From Pseudomonadales bacterium (GTDB lineage Bacteria; Pseudomonadota; Gammaproteobacteria; Pseudomonadales; DT-91): DNA of 7,895 nucleotides. The DNA lies in assembly GCA_013215025.1 (NCBI GenBank), contig JABSRR010000061.1:1-7895 (forward strand), read 5' to 3'. The position numbers and the translations under genes are program-made. Under the pieces are notes generated by a model that worked only from the letters and a program-made list of their open reading frames with translations, did not search any database and was not told the origin of the DNA. Below, in pieces: positions 1 through 7,548 of the stretch (its first letter is position 1; each line of letters opens with the position of its first letter).

Positions 1-1442
1 GCGAGGCCTTTGTGGCAGCCATGCATATTGCCGAAGTGCGCGATAGCAACGGCGTGCTTACCAATCATATCACCGCATTCCATGAGGTGGCGGAGCAGGC
101 AGCGACCGACCAAAAAGTGAAGCAGCTGGCGTATTATGACCCGTTAACTAATTTACCGAATCGCACGCTGTTTAGTGATAGGTTATTTCAAGCGCTGCAG
201 CGTGGCGTGCGCGAGCGTTATTTTGCCGCCTTGCTGTTTTTAGACTTGGACGGTTTTAAGCCGGTAAATGACCGCTTTGGCCACGCATTGGGCGATCAAT
301 TATTAACCCAAGTAGCAGCGCGTTTGGTCGACTGTGTGCGCGGCGATGATACGGTCGCGAGGATGGGCGGTGATGAGTTTGCGATTATTTTACATTCCTT
401 AAAAAGTCGCGATATTGCAGAGTCATCATCGGCAACAATTTGTAAAAAAATACTCCACGCCCTCGACGAGCCATTTTTACTGGAAGGTCAACGCCTAAGT
501 ATTGGTGCCAGCATTGGTATTGCCTTGTATCCAGATGATGCAATAGAGCAAGATAGTCTATTGCGCTGTGCCGATGTGGCGATGTATCACGCAAAAAAAT
601 TGGGTAAAAATCAATATCAGTTTTATACCGACGATATGCATCGTCGTGATAATAAACGACAAGAGCTTGCACAGGATATTGAGCGTGCAATTAGCTCGCG
701 CGAGTTATCGATGGTGTATCAGCCGCGCTTTGATGCAAACAGTTTGTCGTTAATCGGTTTTGAGGCACTACTGCGCTGGCAGCATGCAGATGGTAGGGTG
801 TTAAAGCCGTCGATGTTCTTGCGCAGTATTGAAGAACTGGGCCTTGGTGAGCAAGTAGGTGAAATGGTGCTGAGCCTTGTGTTTGATAAATTACAAAAGC
901 TTTGTGCTAGCGGCTTTATTGGCCAAATCTCAGTGAACATATTTCAGCAGCATTTTCGCGCTGGCAAAATTGCGCCCTCAATCGCAAGTTTATTGAAGCA
1001 ATATGACGTTGCGCCGCATCAGATTATGTTGGAATTCAAAGAGGCAATGATTATGGAAGATACCGGCTTTGCCTTTTCGAGCTTGCAAAGCCTGCGGCAG
1101 CTTGGCGTGCAGCTGGCCTTGGATGATTTTGCGACGGGTGAAGTCGGCCTCAAGTCACTTCGGCGACTGCCATTTGATGAAATGAAAATTGATAAACAAT
1201 TTATGATGAAGCTTGACCAGTCAGAGGATCAGCTGAATTTTGTTAAAACGCTGATTGATTTGATTAACGGCTTTAAATCTCGAGTATGCATTGAGGGCGT
1301 TGAGCGTGAAACACAGCTCGACTTATTGCAAAGCTGCAACATTCATTGCCTACAAGGGTATTTACTTGGCGAGCCGATGCCTGAGCAAGAGCTCGAGGCA
1401 TTTATTGCTCGGCAGGTACATTTTAAGGGTTTACTGAACTAG
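1..1442 (+). CDS. PAS-GGDEF-EAL cyclic-di-GMP signalling protein (5' end missing)
   Basis: Dual-domain c-di-GMP enzyme, cut by the left window edge. The frame is open from base 3, so the GTG at 12 is probably internal (it serves as residue 1 here). Residues 1-35 look like the end of a PAS domain (EVRDSNG, then a DITE-like segment) leading to the GGDEF domain (about 38-205). That domain has DPLTNLPNR, the metal-site segment LDLDGFK, ND at 86-87, an intact GGDEF at 119-123 and an RxxD inhibitory-site motif (RGDD, 110-113) five residues before it. This predicts an active, product-inhibited diguanylate cyclase. The EAL domain (about 215-470) keeps EALLRW (251-256), N309, LEFKE (340-344), DD (371-372), K392, EGVE (428-431) and QGY (448-450), the usual metal and catalytic residues. 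Loop 6 is divergent: ATGEVG replaces GTGYSS. Phosphodiesterase activity is therefore possible but uncertain. Its stop lies one base from the stop of the opposing argH. Any sensory or membrane part lies upstream and is unseen. Confidence 0.93.
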   Translation, partial: EAFVAAMHIAEVRDSNGVLTNHITAFHEVAEQAATDQKVKQLAYYDPLTNLPNRTLFSDRLFQALQRGVRERYFAALLFLDLDGFKPVNDRFGHALGDQLLTQVAARLVDCVRGDDTVARMGGDEFAIILHSLKSRDIAESSSATICKKILHALDEPFLLEGQRLSIGASIGIALYPDDAIEQDSLLRCADVAMYHAKKLGKNQYQFYTDDMHRRDNKRQELAQDIERAISSRELSMVYQPRFDANSLSLIGFEALLRWQHADGRVLKPSMFLRSIEELGLGEQVGEMVLSLVFDKLQKLCASGFIGQISVNIFQQHFRAGKIAPSIASLLKQYDVAPHQIMLEFKEAMIMEDTGFAFSSLQSLRQLGVQLALDDFATGEVGLKSLRRLPFDEMKIDKQFMMKLDQSEDQLNFVKTLIDLINGFKSRVCIEGVERETQLDLLQSCNIHCLQGYLLGEPMPEQELEAFIARQVHFKGLLN

Positions 1443-1443
1443 T

Positions 1444-2838
1444 CTAACGCTTTGCTAACATTGCAGATGCACGCTGGGCGGCGGCTAATACCTGCGTAGG
1501 TGCTGTGCCGCCAAGATGATCGCGCGCACTAACCGAACCTTCCAAGGTTAGCACCTCAAAAACATCGTCACTTATACTGTCAGAAAATTGCTGCAGTTCT
1601 TCTAAGCTAAGCTCAGAAAGGTCTTTATTTTGTTCAATTGCATAAGCGACAGAGCTACCAACAATTTCATGCGAGTCGCGAAAGGCAATGCCTTTTTTAA
1701 CCAAGTAATCGGCTAGATCTGTTGCTGTAGAAAATCCGCGTTTAGCGGCTTCATACATGCTTTCGCGTTTAACATTGATGGCGGGCACCATGTCGGCAAA
1801 GGCTCGTACACAGGCTTGTACCGTATCGATGGTGTCGAACAACGGCTCTTTATCTTCTTGATTGTCCTTGTTATAAGCCAAGGGCTGGCCTTTCATCAAG
1901 GTTAGTAACGACTGTAAATGCCCGAATACGCGACCCGTTTTGCCGCGCACTAACTCAGGCACATCAGGATTCTTTTTTTGCGGCATAATCGATGAGCCTG
2001 TGCAAAATCGATCTGGTAGGTCAATAAAGTTAAATTGCGCTGATGCCCATAAGATTAATTCTTCAGAGAATCGTGATAAATGCATTAATAAAATACTGGC
2101 AAAGCTGGTGAATTCGATCGCAAAGTCACGATCACTGACCGAATCTAGAGAGTTTTCCGTAGGCTTATCAAAGCCCAACATCGCGGCAGTATAGTCGCGA
2201 TCAATCGGATAGGTTGTGCCGGCAAGGGCGGCAGCACCCAGCGGTGACTGATTCATGCGAGCACGACAGTCCATCAACCGCGAGAAATCTCGCTCGATCA
2301 TTTCGTTCCAGGCCAATAGATGGTGGCCAAAGGTAACCGGTTGTGCAGTTTGAAGGTGCGTAAAGCCTGGCATGATGACGTCAGCATGGCTTGTGGCTTG
2401 CGCAACCAAGCCAGTTTGCAGCCTAGTTAGCTCGGTGGCTATGTGGTCAATCGCATCGCGCAAATACAGGCGGATGTCAGTTGCGACTTGGTCATTGCGC
2501 GAGCGTCCGGTGTGCAGTTTCTTGCCGGTGATGCCAATTTTATCGGTCAGTCGCTTTTCGATATTCATATGAACATCTTCAAGCTCGATCGACCAATCAA
2601 TCTTGCCTTGTTGCGCATCCTGACGAATTTCTTCTAAGCCGATTTGGATGTCAGACAGTTCTTGGTCGTTCAAAATGCCGGCCTGATTGAGCATGCTAGC
2701 ATGGGCTAAAGAGCCATTAATATCTTGCTCGAACATGCGCTGATCAAACTGGATGGATGCTGTAAAACGCTCAACAAAGGCGTCTACCGGTTCATTAAAA
2801 CGGCCACCCCACATGCTCGATTCAGTTTTATCACTCAT
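1444..2838 (-). CDS. argH: Argininosuccinate lyase
   Basis: Cytoplasmic enzyme that splits argininosuccinate into arginine and fumarate, the last step of arginine biosynthesis. It belongs to the fumarase/aspartase superfamily and acts as a homotetramer. The 464-residue product has the family's usual length. Visible motifs are MWGGRF near the N terminus, the substrate-binding TGRSRNDQ (110-117), FTHLQTAQP with the conserved His161, and the superfamily signature [11 protein letters not shown] (281-291), which carries the catalytic serine on its mobile loop. The C-terminal segment DHLGGTAP is also typical. The ATG at 2838 gives the expected N terminus and is preceded on the minus strand by a modest AG-rich Shine-Dalgarno (TGAGAAAG). 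The gene is divergent from algZ, as in Pseudomonas, and convergent with the c-di-GMP gene. No missing residues or frame damage are seen. The assignment is essentially certain. Confidence 0.98.
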   Translation of the reverse strand: MSDKTESSMWGGRFNEPVDAFVERFTASIQFDQRMFEQDINGSLAHASMLNQAGILNDQELSDIQIGLEEIRQDAQQGKIDWSIELEDVHMNIEKRLTDKIGITGKKLHTGRSRNDQVATDIRLYLRDAIDHIATELTRLQTGLVAQATSHADVIMPGFTHLQTAQPVTFGHHLLAWNEMIERDFSRLMDCRARMNQSPLGAAALAGTTYPIDRDYTAAMLGFDKPTENSLDSVSDRDFAIEFTSFASILLMHLSRFSEELILWASAQFNFIDLPDRFCTGSSIMPQKKNPDVPELVRGKTGRVFGHLQSLLTLMKGQPLAYNKDNQEDKEPLFDTIDTVQACVRAFADMVPAINVKRESMYEAAKRGFSTATDLADYLVKKGIAFRDSHEIVGSSVAYAIEQNKDLSELSLEELQQFSDSISDDVFEVLTLEGSVSARDHLGGTAPTQVLAAAQRASAMLAKR

Positions 2839-2940
2839 TAGGCTTTCTCAAACTTTTATTGGTACTGGATTAATCGCTGGTGTTTAATAGATAAAAACGA
2901 ATATTATCCTAAAAAGCGTGCGCTAAGGCTATGCTCAGCG
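2839..2940. promoter_or_regulatory. Divergent argH / algZ intergenic promoter region
   Basis: This 102-base AT-rich gap between the divergent starts of argH and algZ must hold the promoters or leader for at least argH, and probably for algZ. Rightward, a weak sigma70-like pair is TTGGTA (2859-2864) and TTTAAT (2883-2888) with an 18-base spacer; TATTAT at 2902-2907 is another possible -10. Leftward, GATAAT (2908-2903) or the overlapping TAATAT (2906-2901) could be a -10 for argH, but no good -35 accompanies either. The candidate -10 elements for the two directions overlap, so the promoters may compete. No convincing ArgR or AlgR operator was found. The existence of promoters here is inferred from gene layout; the exact boxes are guesses. 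Confidence 0.45.
2922..2939 (+). other. Possible hairpin over the algZ Shine-Dalgarno
   Basis: The arms GCTAAG (2922-2927) and CTCAGC (2934-2939) pair at five of six positions around a six-base loop, ending one base before the algZ ATG at 2941. The left arm and first loop base contain AAGG (2925-2928), the only Shine-Dalgarno-like sequence for algZ, which sits a rather long 12 bases from the ATG. An ATG within the loop (2931) opens a five-codon reading frame that stops at 2946-2948, overlapping the algZ start. The pairing is visible, but the stem is short and has one mismatch, so a regulatory role is speculative. Confidence 0.25.
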
Positions 2941-4011
2941 ATGAATAAAATTGAATTAAGCGGACAAGATGATCAGTTAGACTTTTTTCAGCTGCCCGAC
3001 TTTTTAGCGCCTCGAGCATTTGTTGTGATTCTTATGACGGCGCAGCTATTGGTGATGCTGTTTTCGCTTTTTGTCTATGGCATGAACTTTGACTGGGTGG
3101 GTTTTGCCAGCATGACAATTTATGTGCAATGGCAAGCGATTAGCAGTGCTTGTTTACTGGCGTTAATGCGCAATACGATAAATCGTTTGAGCAATAAGAT
3201 GTTCACTATCGTCAGCAGCTATCTGATTTTGCTATTAGTCGCGCTACTGGTTGCCTTGCTGGCGCAATGGGTTTTTAATTTTAAGCAGAATAATACCATT
3301 GACTGGGAAATTATATGGCGCAACTATTTTATCAGCGCCATTATTGCCGGTGTGGCGCTGCGCTATTTGTTTGTGCAGCAGCAACTGATTCATCAAGAAA
3401 AAGCGGCGGTAGTCGCCAGTCTTGCCTCATTGCAAGCCAGAATTAAGCCCCATTTTTTGTTTAACACGATGAACTCTATTGCCTCTTTGATTGGTTTTGC
3501 GCCCGATAAAGCAGAAAAAATGGTCGAAGACTTTTCAACCCTGTTGCGCGAAAGCTTAAAAGACGAACGTTTAGAAACCACGATTGAAAAAGAGTGGGGG
3601 CTATGCGAGCGATATTTGTCGATAGAGCAGCTTCGCCTCGGTGAGCGATTAAGCTGGCAGGTAGATTTTTCGGCCTTGGATACCAGCCTGCCCATTCCTA
3701 GCCTCAGCCTACAGCCAATTATTGAAAATGCGATTTACCACGGTATTCAGCCGGCATTAGAGCAAGGATATATACTGGTTAAAGGTGAATATCAGGCTGG
3801 TGAGATAATTATCAGTATAGAAAATAGTCAATTTGAGACGGCTCAGTCGCATCGTGCCAATAAAGGCAATAAAATGGCGATAAGCAATATAAGGCACCGT
3901 ATACATCAGTTATATGGGCCCTCGGCGTTATTAGAGTTAAAGGATTTGGGCGATAGCTTTCGCACGGTGCTTCGATATCAGCCAAAAAATCTGATCTTCG
4001 ATATTGATTAA
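2941..4011 (+). CDS. algZ: LytS-type sensor histidine kinase AlgZ/FimS
   Basis: Inner-membrane sensor kinase of the LytS/YehU (His_kinase) family, partner of the AlgR encoded next door; the Pseudomonas homologue is called AlgZ or FimS. The 356 residues begin with four likely membrane helices (about 26-46, 54-74, 88-111 and 128-146) and no large periplasmic domain. A short linker leads to the phosphoacceptor box RIKPHFLFNTMNS, with His171 the predicted phosphorylation site. The N box is QPIIENAIYHG (258-268, Asn263). The rest of the ATP site is unorthodox: IENS (293-296) stands where a D-x-G motif is expected, and NKMAISNIRHR (310-320) replaces the glycine-rich GxGL lid. AlgZ-type proteins are known to depart from standard kinase motifs, so this is probably a family trait rather than decay. 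The ATG at 2941 is the only plausible start: no in-frame ATG, GTG or TTG exists in the gap upstream. algR follows after 34 bases. Confidence 0.93.
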   Translation: MNKIELSGQDDQLDFFQLPDFLAPRAFVVILMTAQLLVMLFSLFVYGMNFDWVGFASMTIYVQWQAISSACLLALMRNTINRLSNKMFTIVSSYLILLLVALLVALLAQWVFNFKQNNTIDWEIIWRNYFISAIIAGVALRYLFVQQQLIHQEKAAVVASLASLQARIKPHFLFNTMNSIASLIGFAPDKAEKMVEDFSTLLRESLKDERLETTIEKEWGLCERYLSIEQLRLGERLSWQVDFSALDTSLPIPSLSLQPIIENAIYHGIQPALEQGYILVKGEYQAGEIIISIENSQFETAQSHRANKGNKMAISNIRHRIHQLYGPSALLELKDLGDSFRTVLRYQPKNLIFDID

Positions 4012-4045
4012 CCTACAAACACGCAAGCAGCGATAAGGAATAAGT

Positions 4046-4756
4046 ATGGCAGTAAGTATAATTGTGGTAGATGACGAGCAGCTAGCACGGCAACGCTTAC
4101 AGGCAATGATAGAGAGCCTGGATGGCTTTGAAGTGTGTGCCGTAGCATCACAAGGTCAGGAAGCAATCGACTTATGCCGGCAACTGCAGCCTGATATTGC
4201 GCTACTGGACATTCGTATGCCGATTATGGACGGTATGCAGGCAGCTGAGCTGATTGCTGAAGAAGGTTTGCGAACCAAGGTTATTTTTACTACCGCTTAC
4301 GATGAGTATGCAGTAGATGCGTTTGAGGTCGCAGCGCAAGGCTATTTGCTGAAGCCGATTAACAAAGAAAAATTAGAAAAAACCTTGATGTCGGTGGCGG
4401 CTAAGGCGGGCTTTTTGGCAGACGGCCGCAGCCATTTAAGTGCCAGTTCGCGTGGCAATATTGAGCTGATACCGTTAGATAATGTGCGTGTTTTGCAGGC
4501 TGAGCATAAGTATGTGACGGTCTATCATACTCAGGGTGAGTCGATTCTGGATGAGAGTTTAAAGTCTTTAGAGCATGAATTTCCCAGTTTCTTTAAGCGC
4601 GTTCACCGCAATGCACTGGTCTCTTCAGCGCATGTCGTGTCAATGGAAAAAAATATTGATGGCCAGTATGAGTTAAAAGTGGAAGGCTGCGATGTTCAGC
4701 CTCTGGTATCACGTCGCTTGGTATCGGAAGTTCGAGGCTGGATGAAACAGCTGTAG
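4046..4756 (+). CDS. algR: LytTR-family response regulator AlgR
   Basis: Cytoplasmic DNA-binding response regulator of 236 residues. The receiver domain (about 1-120) has the acidic pair DDE (9-11), the predicted phosphoacceptor Asp55 in LLDIRMP, the switch Thr83 in FTTAYDEYAV and Lys103 in LLKP. The C-terminal half (about 136-234) is a LytTR DNA-binding domain, recognised from the central RVHRNALV and the terminal VSRRLVSEV segments. Length, domain order and position between algZ and hemC match Pseudomonas AlgR, which regulates alginate genes, type IV pilus/twitching genes and other virulence or biofilm functions. The regulon in this organism is unknown. A clear Shine-Dalgarno (TAAGGAA, 4034-4040) precedes the ATG. 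The 34-base gap after algZ shows no terminator, so the pair is probably co-transcribed. An additional promoter inside algZ cannot be excluded. Confidence 0.96.
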   Translation: MAVSIIVVDDEQLARQRLQAMIESLDGFEVCAVASQGQEAIDLCRQLQPDIALLDIRMPIMDGMQAAELIAEEGLRTKVIFTTAYDEYAVDAFEVAAQGYLLKPINKEKLEKTLMSVAAKAGFLADGRSHLSASSRGNIELIPLDNVRVLQAEHKYVTVYHTQGESILDESLKSLEHEFPSFFKRVHRNALVSSAHVVSMEKNIDGQYELKVEGCDVQPLVSRRLVSEVRGWMKQL

Positions 4757-4766
4757 GGTTTATTGC

Positions 4767-4771
4767 AAGAG
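4767..4771 (+). promoter_or_regulatory. Ribosome binding site supporting the hemC ATG at 4781
   Basis: AAGAG, nine bases before the ATG at 4781, is a usable Shine-Dalgarno. It favours that start over an in-frame TTG at 4763, which would add six residues that fit no family feature. Confidence 0.45.
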
Positions 4772-4780
4772 CACTCGCTT

Positions 4781-5707
4781 ATGAAATCTCGCTTAACTAT
4801 TGCGACCCGTCAAAGTCCTCTCGCACTCTGGCAGGCTGAGTATGTCAAAGCCCGGCTTGAATCAGCGCATGCTGGTTTAACGGTTGAATTGCTTAAGATG
4901 GTATCGCGCGGCGATAAATTGCTCGATAGCCCCTTATCCAAAGTGGGCGGCAAGGGTTTATTTGTCAAAGAGCTTGAGCAGGCGCTGCTGTCGGGCGAGG
5001 CGGATATTGCCGTGCATTCTATGAAAGATGTGCCAATGGCATTTCCCGAGGGCTTACAGTTAGGGCCCATTTGTCCGCGTGAAAAGCCCTATGATGCACT
5101 GGTCTCGAATCGCTATAACAGCTTCGCCGAGCTTCCCGCCGGTGCGCGCTTGGGTACCTCCAGTTTACGTAGGCAGTCGCAGCTGGCGGCGCTCAGGCCA
5201 GATCTTGATATTGACTGGTTGCGCGGCAATGTCGGTACCCGGTTGAGCAAGCTTGATGCCGGTGAATTTGACGCGATTATTCTCGCTGAAGCCGGCCTGC
5301 TGCGTCTTGGCTTGGCTGATAGGGTTACTGAAAGCCTGGGCGATAATATTTGTTTGCCTGCCTGTGGTCAGGGTGCGGTAGGTATTGAGTTGCGCGAAGA
5401 TGATGCTGAAACCGCTGACTTGGTTGCGGTTTTAAATGATGATGATACCGCTTGCCGAGTCACAGCAGAGCGCGCCATGAATACCCATCTAAATGGCGGT
5501 TGTCAGGTGCCAATTGCCGGCTTTGCCGAGTTACAAGGCGACCAATTATGGCTTCGAGGATTGGTGGGCAGTCCGGATGGTAAAACCTTGCTTTGCGCCG
5601 AGGCGCGCATGGCGCGGAGCTCGGCTGCTGAGCTTGGCATAACAGTCGCTGAACAATTATTGTCACAAGGCGCGGATAAAATTCTTGCTGCAATTGCCAG
5701 TGATTAG
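4781..5707 (+). CDS. hemC: Porphobilinogen deaminase (hydroxymethylbilane synthase)
   Basis: Cytoplasmic heme-pathway enzyme that joins four porphobilinogen molecules head to tail into the linear tetrapyrrole hydroxymethylbilane. Starting at 4781 it is 308 residues, normal for the family. It opens with the conserved [15 protein letters not shown] segment, followed by [24 protein letters not shown] (catalytic Asp83, equivalent to E. coli Asp84), the arginine-rich [11 protein letters not shown], and [12 protein letters not shown]. Cys241 in NGGCQVP is the attachment site of the dipyrromethane cofactor (E. coli Cys242). The near-exact agreement of both landmark positions supports the ATG rather than the TTG 18 bases upstream. 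The gene follows algR after 24 bases and precedes hemD by 6. No terminator is visible on either side, which points to co-transcription with both neighbours. Confidence 0.97.
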   Translation: MKSRLTIATRQSPLALWQAEYVKARLESAHAGLTVELLKMVSRGDKLLDSPLSKVGGKGLFVKELEQALLSGEADIAVHSMKDVPMAFPEGLQLGPICPREKPYDALVSNRYNSFAELPAGARLGTSSLRRQSQLAALRPDLDIDWLRGNVGTRLSKLDAGEFDAIILAEAGLLRLGLADRVTESLGDNICLPACGQGAVGIELREDDAETADLVAVLNDDDTACRVTAERAMNTHLNGGCQVPIAGFAELQGDQLWLRGLVGSPDGKTLLCAEARMARSSAAELGITVAEQLLSQGADKILAAIASD

Positions 5708-5713
5708 CTGACC

Positions 5714-6517
5714 ATGCCCAAAGTGCTAATTACTAGGCCGCAAGGCCAAGCCGAGGCGTTGGCTGCACAGCTTCGAGAGCTCAATATAACGCCGGTTACC
5801 TATCCCTTATTACAAATACAGCCCTTTCTGCCGGATGATGACTTACTAAGCGCAACACAGCGACAGCAGATAGTTGATACGGTATCTCGCCTAGAGCAAT
5901 ATCAGCGGGTGATTTTTATTAGCACCAATGCGGCCAATATTGCCGCGCAGTGGTTTCAGCGCTTTTGGCCACGACAGCCTGAGCAGCAGTGGTTAGCAAT
6001 AGGTGCAGCCACGGCCAATAGCCTTAATCTGCTTGGCCTGCTTGGGCAGCCAAACGTTGTTGCGAATAGCTTGGCGATGAACAGTGAGTCTTTGTTGGCG
6101 CTGCCTGAGTTGCAGGCCGACCATATCAACGCCTCTAAGCTGTTAATTGTCAGAGGGCAGGGTGGTCGAGAAACACTTAAAACTACGCTTATGCAGCGCG
6201 GTGCTGAGGTGGATTACTTAGAGCTGTATGCACGCCAGCCGGTGACACAGCAAGCGGGCAGTTTGGCTCAGATATTAGATACGGGGCTGGACATATTAAC
6301 CATTAACAGTGGCGAGACGCTAGACATGTTGCTGCAGCAAGCTATGATGGATAATGTTTTGGCGCAGATATTGACCATGCCGCTGATTGTGCCTAGTCCT
6401 CGCTTATTGGATAGGGCAGCACAGTTAGGCTTCACTGCTGCCACTCAAGCTGAGAATGCCGGTAATCAAGCGATGATAGCCGCAATTACAACGATAAATA
6501 ATGAGAATCAGCAATGA
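5714..6517 (+). CDS. hemD: Uroporphyrinogen-III synthase
   Basis: Predicted cytoplasmic enzyme that closes hydroxymethylbilane, the product of HemC, while inverting ring D, giving uroporphyrinogen III, the branch point to heme, siroheme and cobalamin. The family has poor sequence conservation, but typical landmarks are present: VLITRPQGQAEALAAQL at the N terminus, FISTNAANIA (about 69-78, the Ser-x-Asn-Ala strand), the AIGAATANSL loop, LLIVRGQGGRETL, then GAEVDYLELYARQP and the INSGETLDML strand. Length (267 residues) is slightly above the usual ~250. It follows hemC by 6 bases, and its stop overlaps the hemX start in an ATGA, indicating coupled translation. The Shine-Dalgarno is weak, consistent with translational coupling from hemC. 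Context makes the call firm despite low family conservation. Confidence 0.95.
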   Translation: MPKVLITRPQGQAEALAAQLRELNITPVTYPLLQIQPFLPDDDLLSATQRQQIVDTVSRLEQYQRVIFISTNAANIAAQWFQRFWPRQPEQQWLAIGAATANSLNLLGLLGQPNVVANSLAMNSESLLALPELQADHINASKLLIVRGQGGRETLKTTLMQRGAEVDYLELYARQPVTQQAGSLAQILDTGLDILTINSGETLDMLLQQAMMDNVLAQILTMPLIVPSPRLLDRAAQLGFTAATQAENAGNQAMIAAITTINNENQQ

Positions 6518-7539
6518 AGGCAAGTGATCAACCGCCGCATGCAAAAAAACAAACTATAGGGCTGTTTAGTATTCTATTGCTGATCATGGTCCTAGCCAGC
6601 CTAGCCATCAGCGCCTGGTTATGGTTTGAGCGACAGCAGGCAGATATTACCTTGAATGCTCAGTTTGCCCGTCTTGAGCAGACCTCAGCCAATAATGCTA
6701 ATACTGTTCAGCAGCTGCAGGCATTGCTTGAGCAGCGTAATAAGCAAACCATTTCTGAAGATGCTGTGCTGCAGCAAAGCCTTAATGATTTAACCGAGGC
6801 CAGTGATAAGATGTTAGCGCGCTTATCGCTGCTAGAAGCAAATTCTTCGCAAGATTGGTTATTGCCCGAGGTCGAGTTTCTGTTGCGCATGGCCGATCAT
6901 CGCTTATTGATGCGTGACGATGTGAATGGCGCCATTGCCTTGCTCACCAGTGCCTTAGCGGTGATACAGAAAATTCCGGTAGAAGATGCTGGATTACATG
7001 ATGTGAGAGTGGCCATTCGCTCTGACCTTAATCGTTTAAAAGCGTTTCAAGCCTTTGATGTTGCCGCTGTGTATGCGCAGCTGAAGGCGCTGGCCACGAT
7101 GCTGGTTGATTTACCCATGGTGCCGTTGGAGAGTCGTCAGCCGGTAAGCAATCAGCCTGAACCAGAAAATCCAAGCTTTTGGTACAAAGTGCAGATCATT
7201 CTCGATGATTATTTTTCGCTGCGTCAATTCGATGGCGAAGATACTGATGCGCTGTTAAATATTGAACAACTGAATTTCCGTCAAGAAATGACGCAGCTGG
7301 CCCTGGCTCGTGCTGAGTCGGCCTTGTTGCTGGCTAATCAAGCTATTTTTGCCGACAGCATTGCAAAAATTCAGCAAATTCTGCAGCAATACTATGACCG
7401 CAATAGCCCCGAGGTGCAGCTGGCACAAGAAACGCTAGCGGAAATCGCCGCGCTTAAGCTAGTGGAAGATTTACCCACCATTCAGGCCTCTCAGCTGGCG
7501 CTGAAAGACTACTTAACTTCGCGATTAAAGACCCGTTAA
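6514..7539 (+). CDS. hemX: HemX family inner-membrane protein
   Basis: Membrane-anchored protein of the HemX family (often filed under uroporphyrinogen-III C-methyltransferase). A short cytoplasmic tail (1-14) precedes one hydrophobic helix (about 15-37). A Gln-rich, probably coiled-coil stretch (about 40-108) follows, then the family's most conserved block, DWLLPEVEFLLRMADHRLLM (114-133), and an all-helical periplasmic region to residue 341. The topology is N-in/C-out by inference. No S-adenosylmethionine-binding glycine-rich motif of the CobA/CysG methyltransferases is visible, so the methyltransferase label often attached to this family is unlikely to describe its activity. Its start overlaps the hemD stop by four bases (ATGA), and hemY begins 9 bases downstream. 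A structural or assembly role near the heme pathway is suggested by context only; no reaction can be assigned. Confidence 0.92.
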   Translation: MKASDQPPHAKKQTIGLFSILLLIMVLASLAISAWLWFERQQADITLNAQFARLEQTSANNANTVQQLQALLEQRNKQTISEDAVLQQSLNDLTEASDKMLARLSLLEANSSQDWLLPEVEFLLRMADHRLLMRDDVNGAIALLTSALAVIQKIPVEDAGLHDVRVAIRSDLNRLKAFQAFDVAAVYAQLKALATMLVDLPMVPLESRQPVSNQPEPENPSFWYKVQIILDDYFSLRQFDGEDTDALLNIEQLNFRQEMTQLALARAESALLLANQAIFADSIAKIQQILQQYYDRNSPEVQLAQETLAEIAALKLVEDLPTIQASQLALKDYLTSRLKTR

Positions 7540-7548
7540 GCAGCCATT

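Noticed and set aside
385..690. 101-codon minus-strand frame inside the GGDEF region
   Set aside because: It lies wholly antisense to a strongly conserved domain, and its translation resembles no known family.
2890..2912. Possible ArgR operator in the argH-algZ gap
   Set aside because: The AT-rich GAATATTAT segment only vaguely recalls an ARG-box half site, and no paired second half is present.
3562..3570. AlgR-box-like sequence (8 of 9 to CCGTTCGTC on the minus strand) inside algZ
   Set aside because: A one-mismatch match to a nine-base motif is expected about once or twice by chance in a window this size, and the codons there are explained by the protein.
3393..3695. 100-codon minus-strand frame inside algZ
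   Set aside because: It is antisense to the phosphoacceptor region of the kinase and has no recognisable domain; a shadow frame.
4763..4780. TTG start adding six residues to HemC
   Set aside because: The ATG at 4781 places the cofactor cysteine and catalytic aspartate at the expected positions and has a Shine-Dalgarno; the extra residues match nothing.
4810..5070. Minus-strand frame inside hemC; a similar one lies at 5460-5693
   Set aside because: Both are antisense to conserved hemC motifs and have no family resemblance.
6514..7539. HemX as a uroporphyrinogen-III methyltransferase
   Set aside because: No S-adenosylmethionine-binding motifs are visible, and the protein is a membrane-anchored helical protein.
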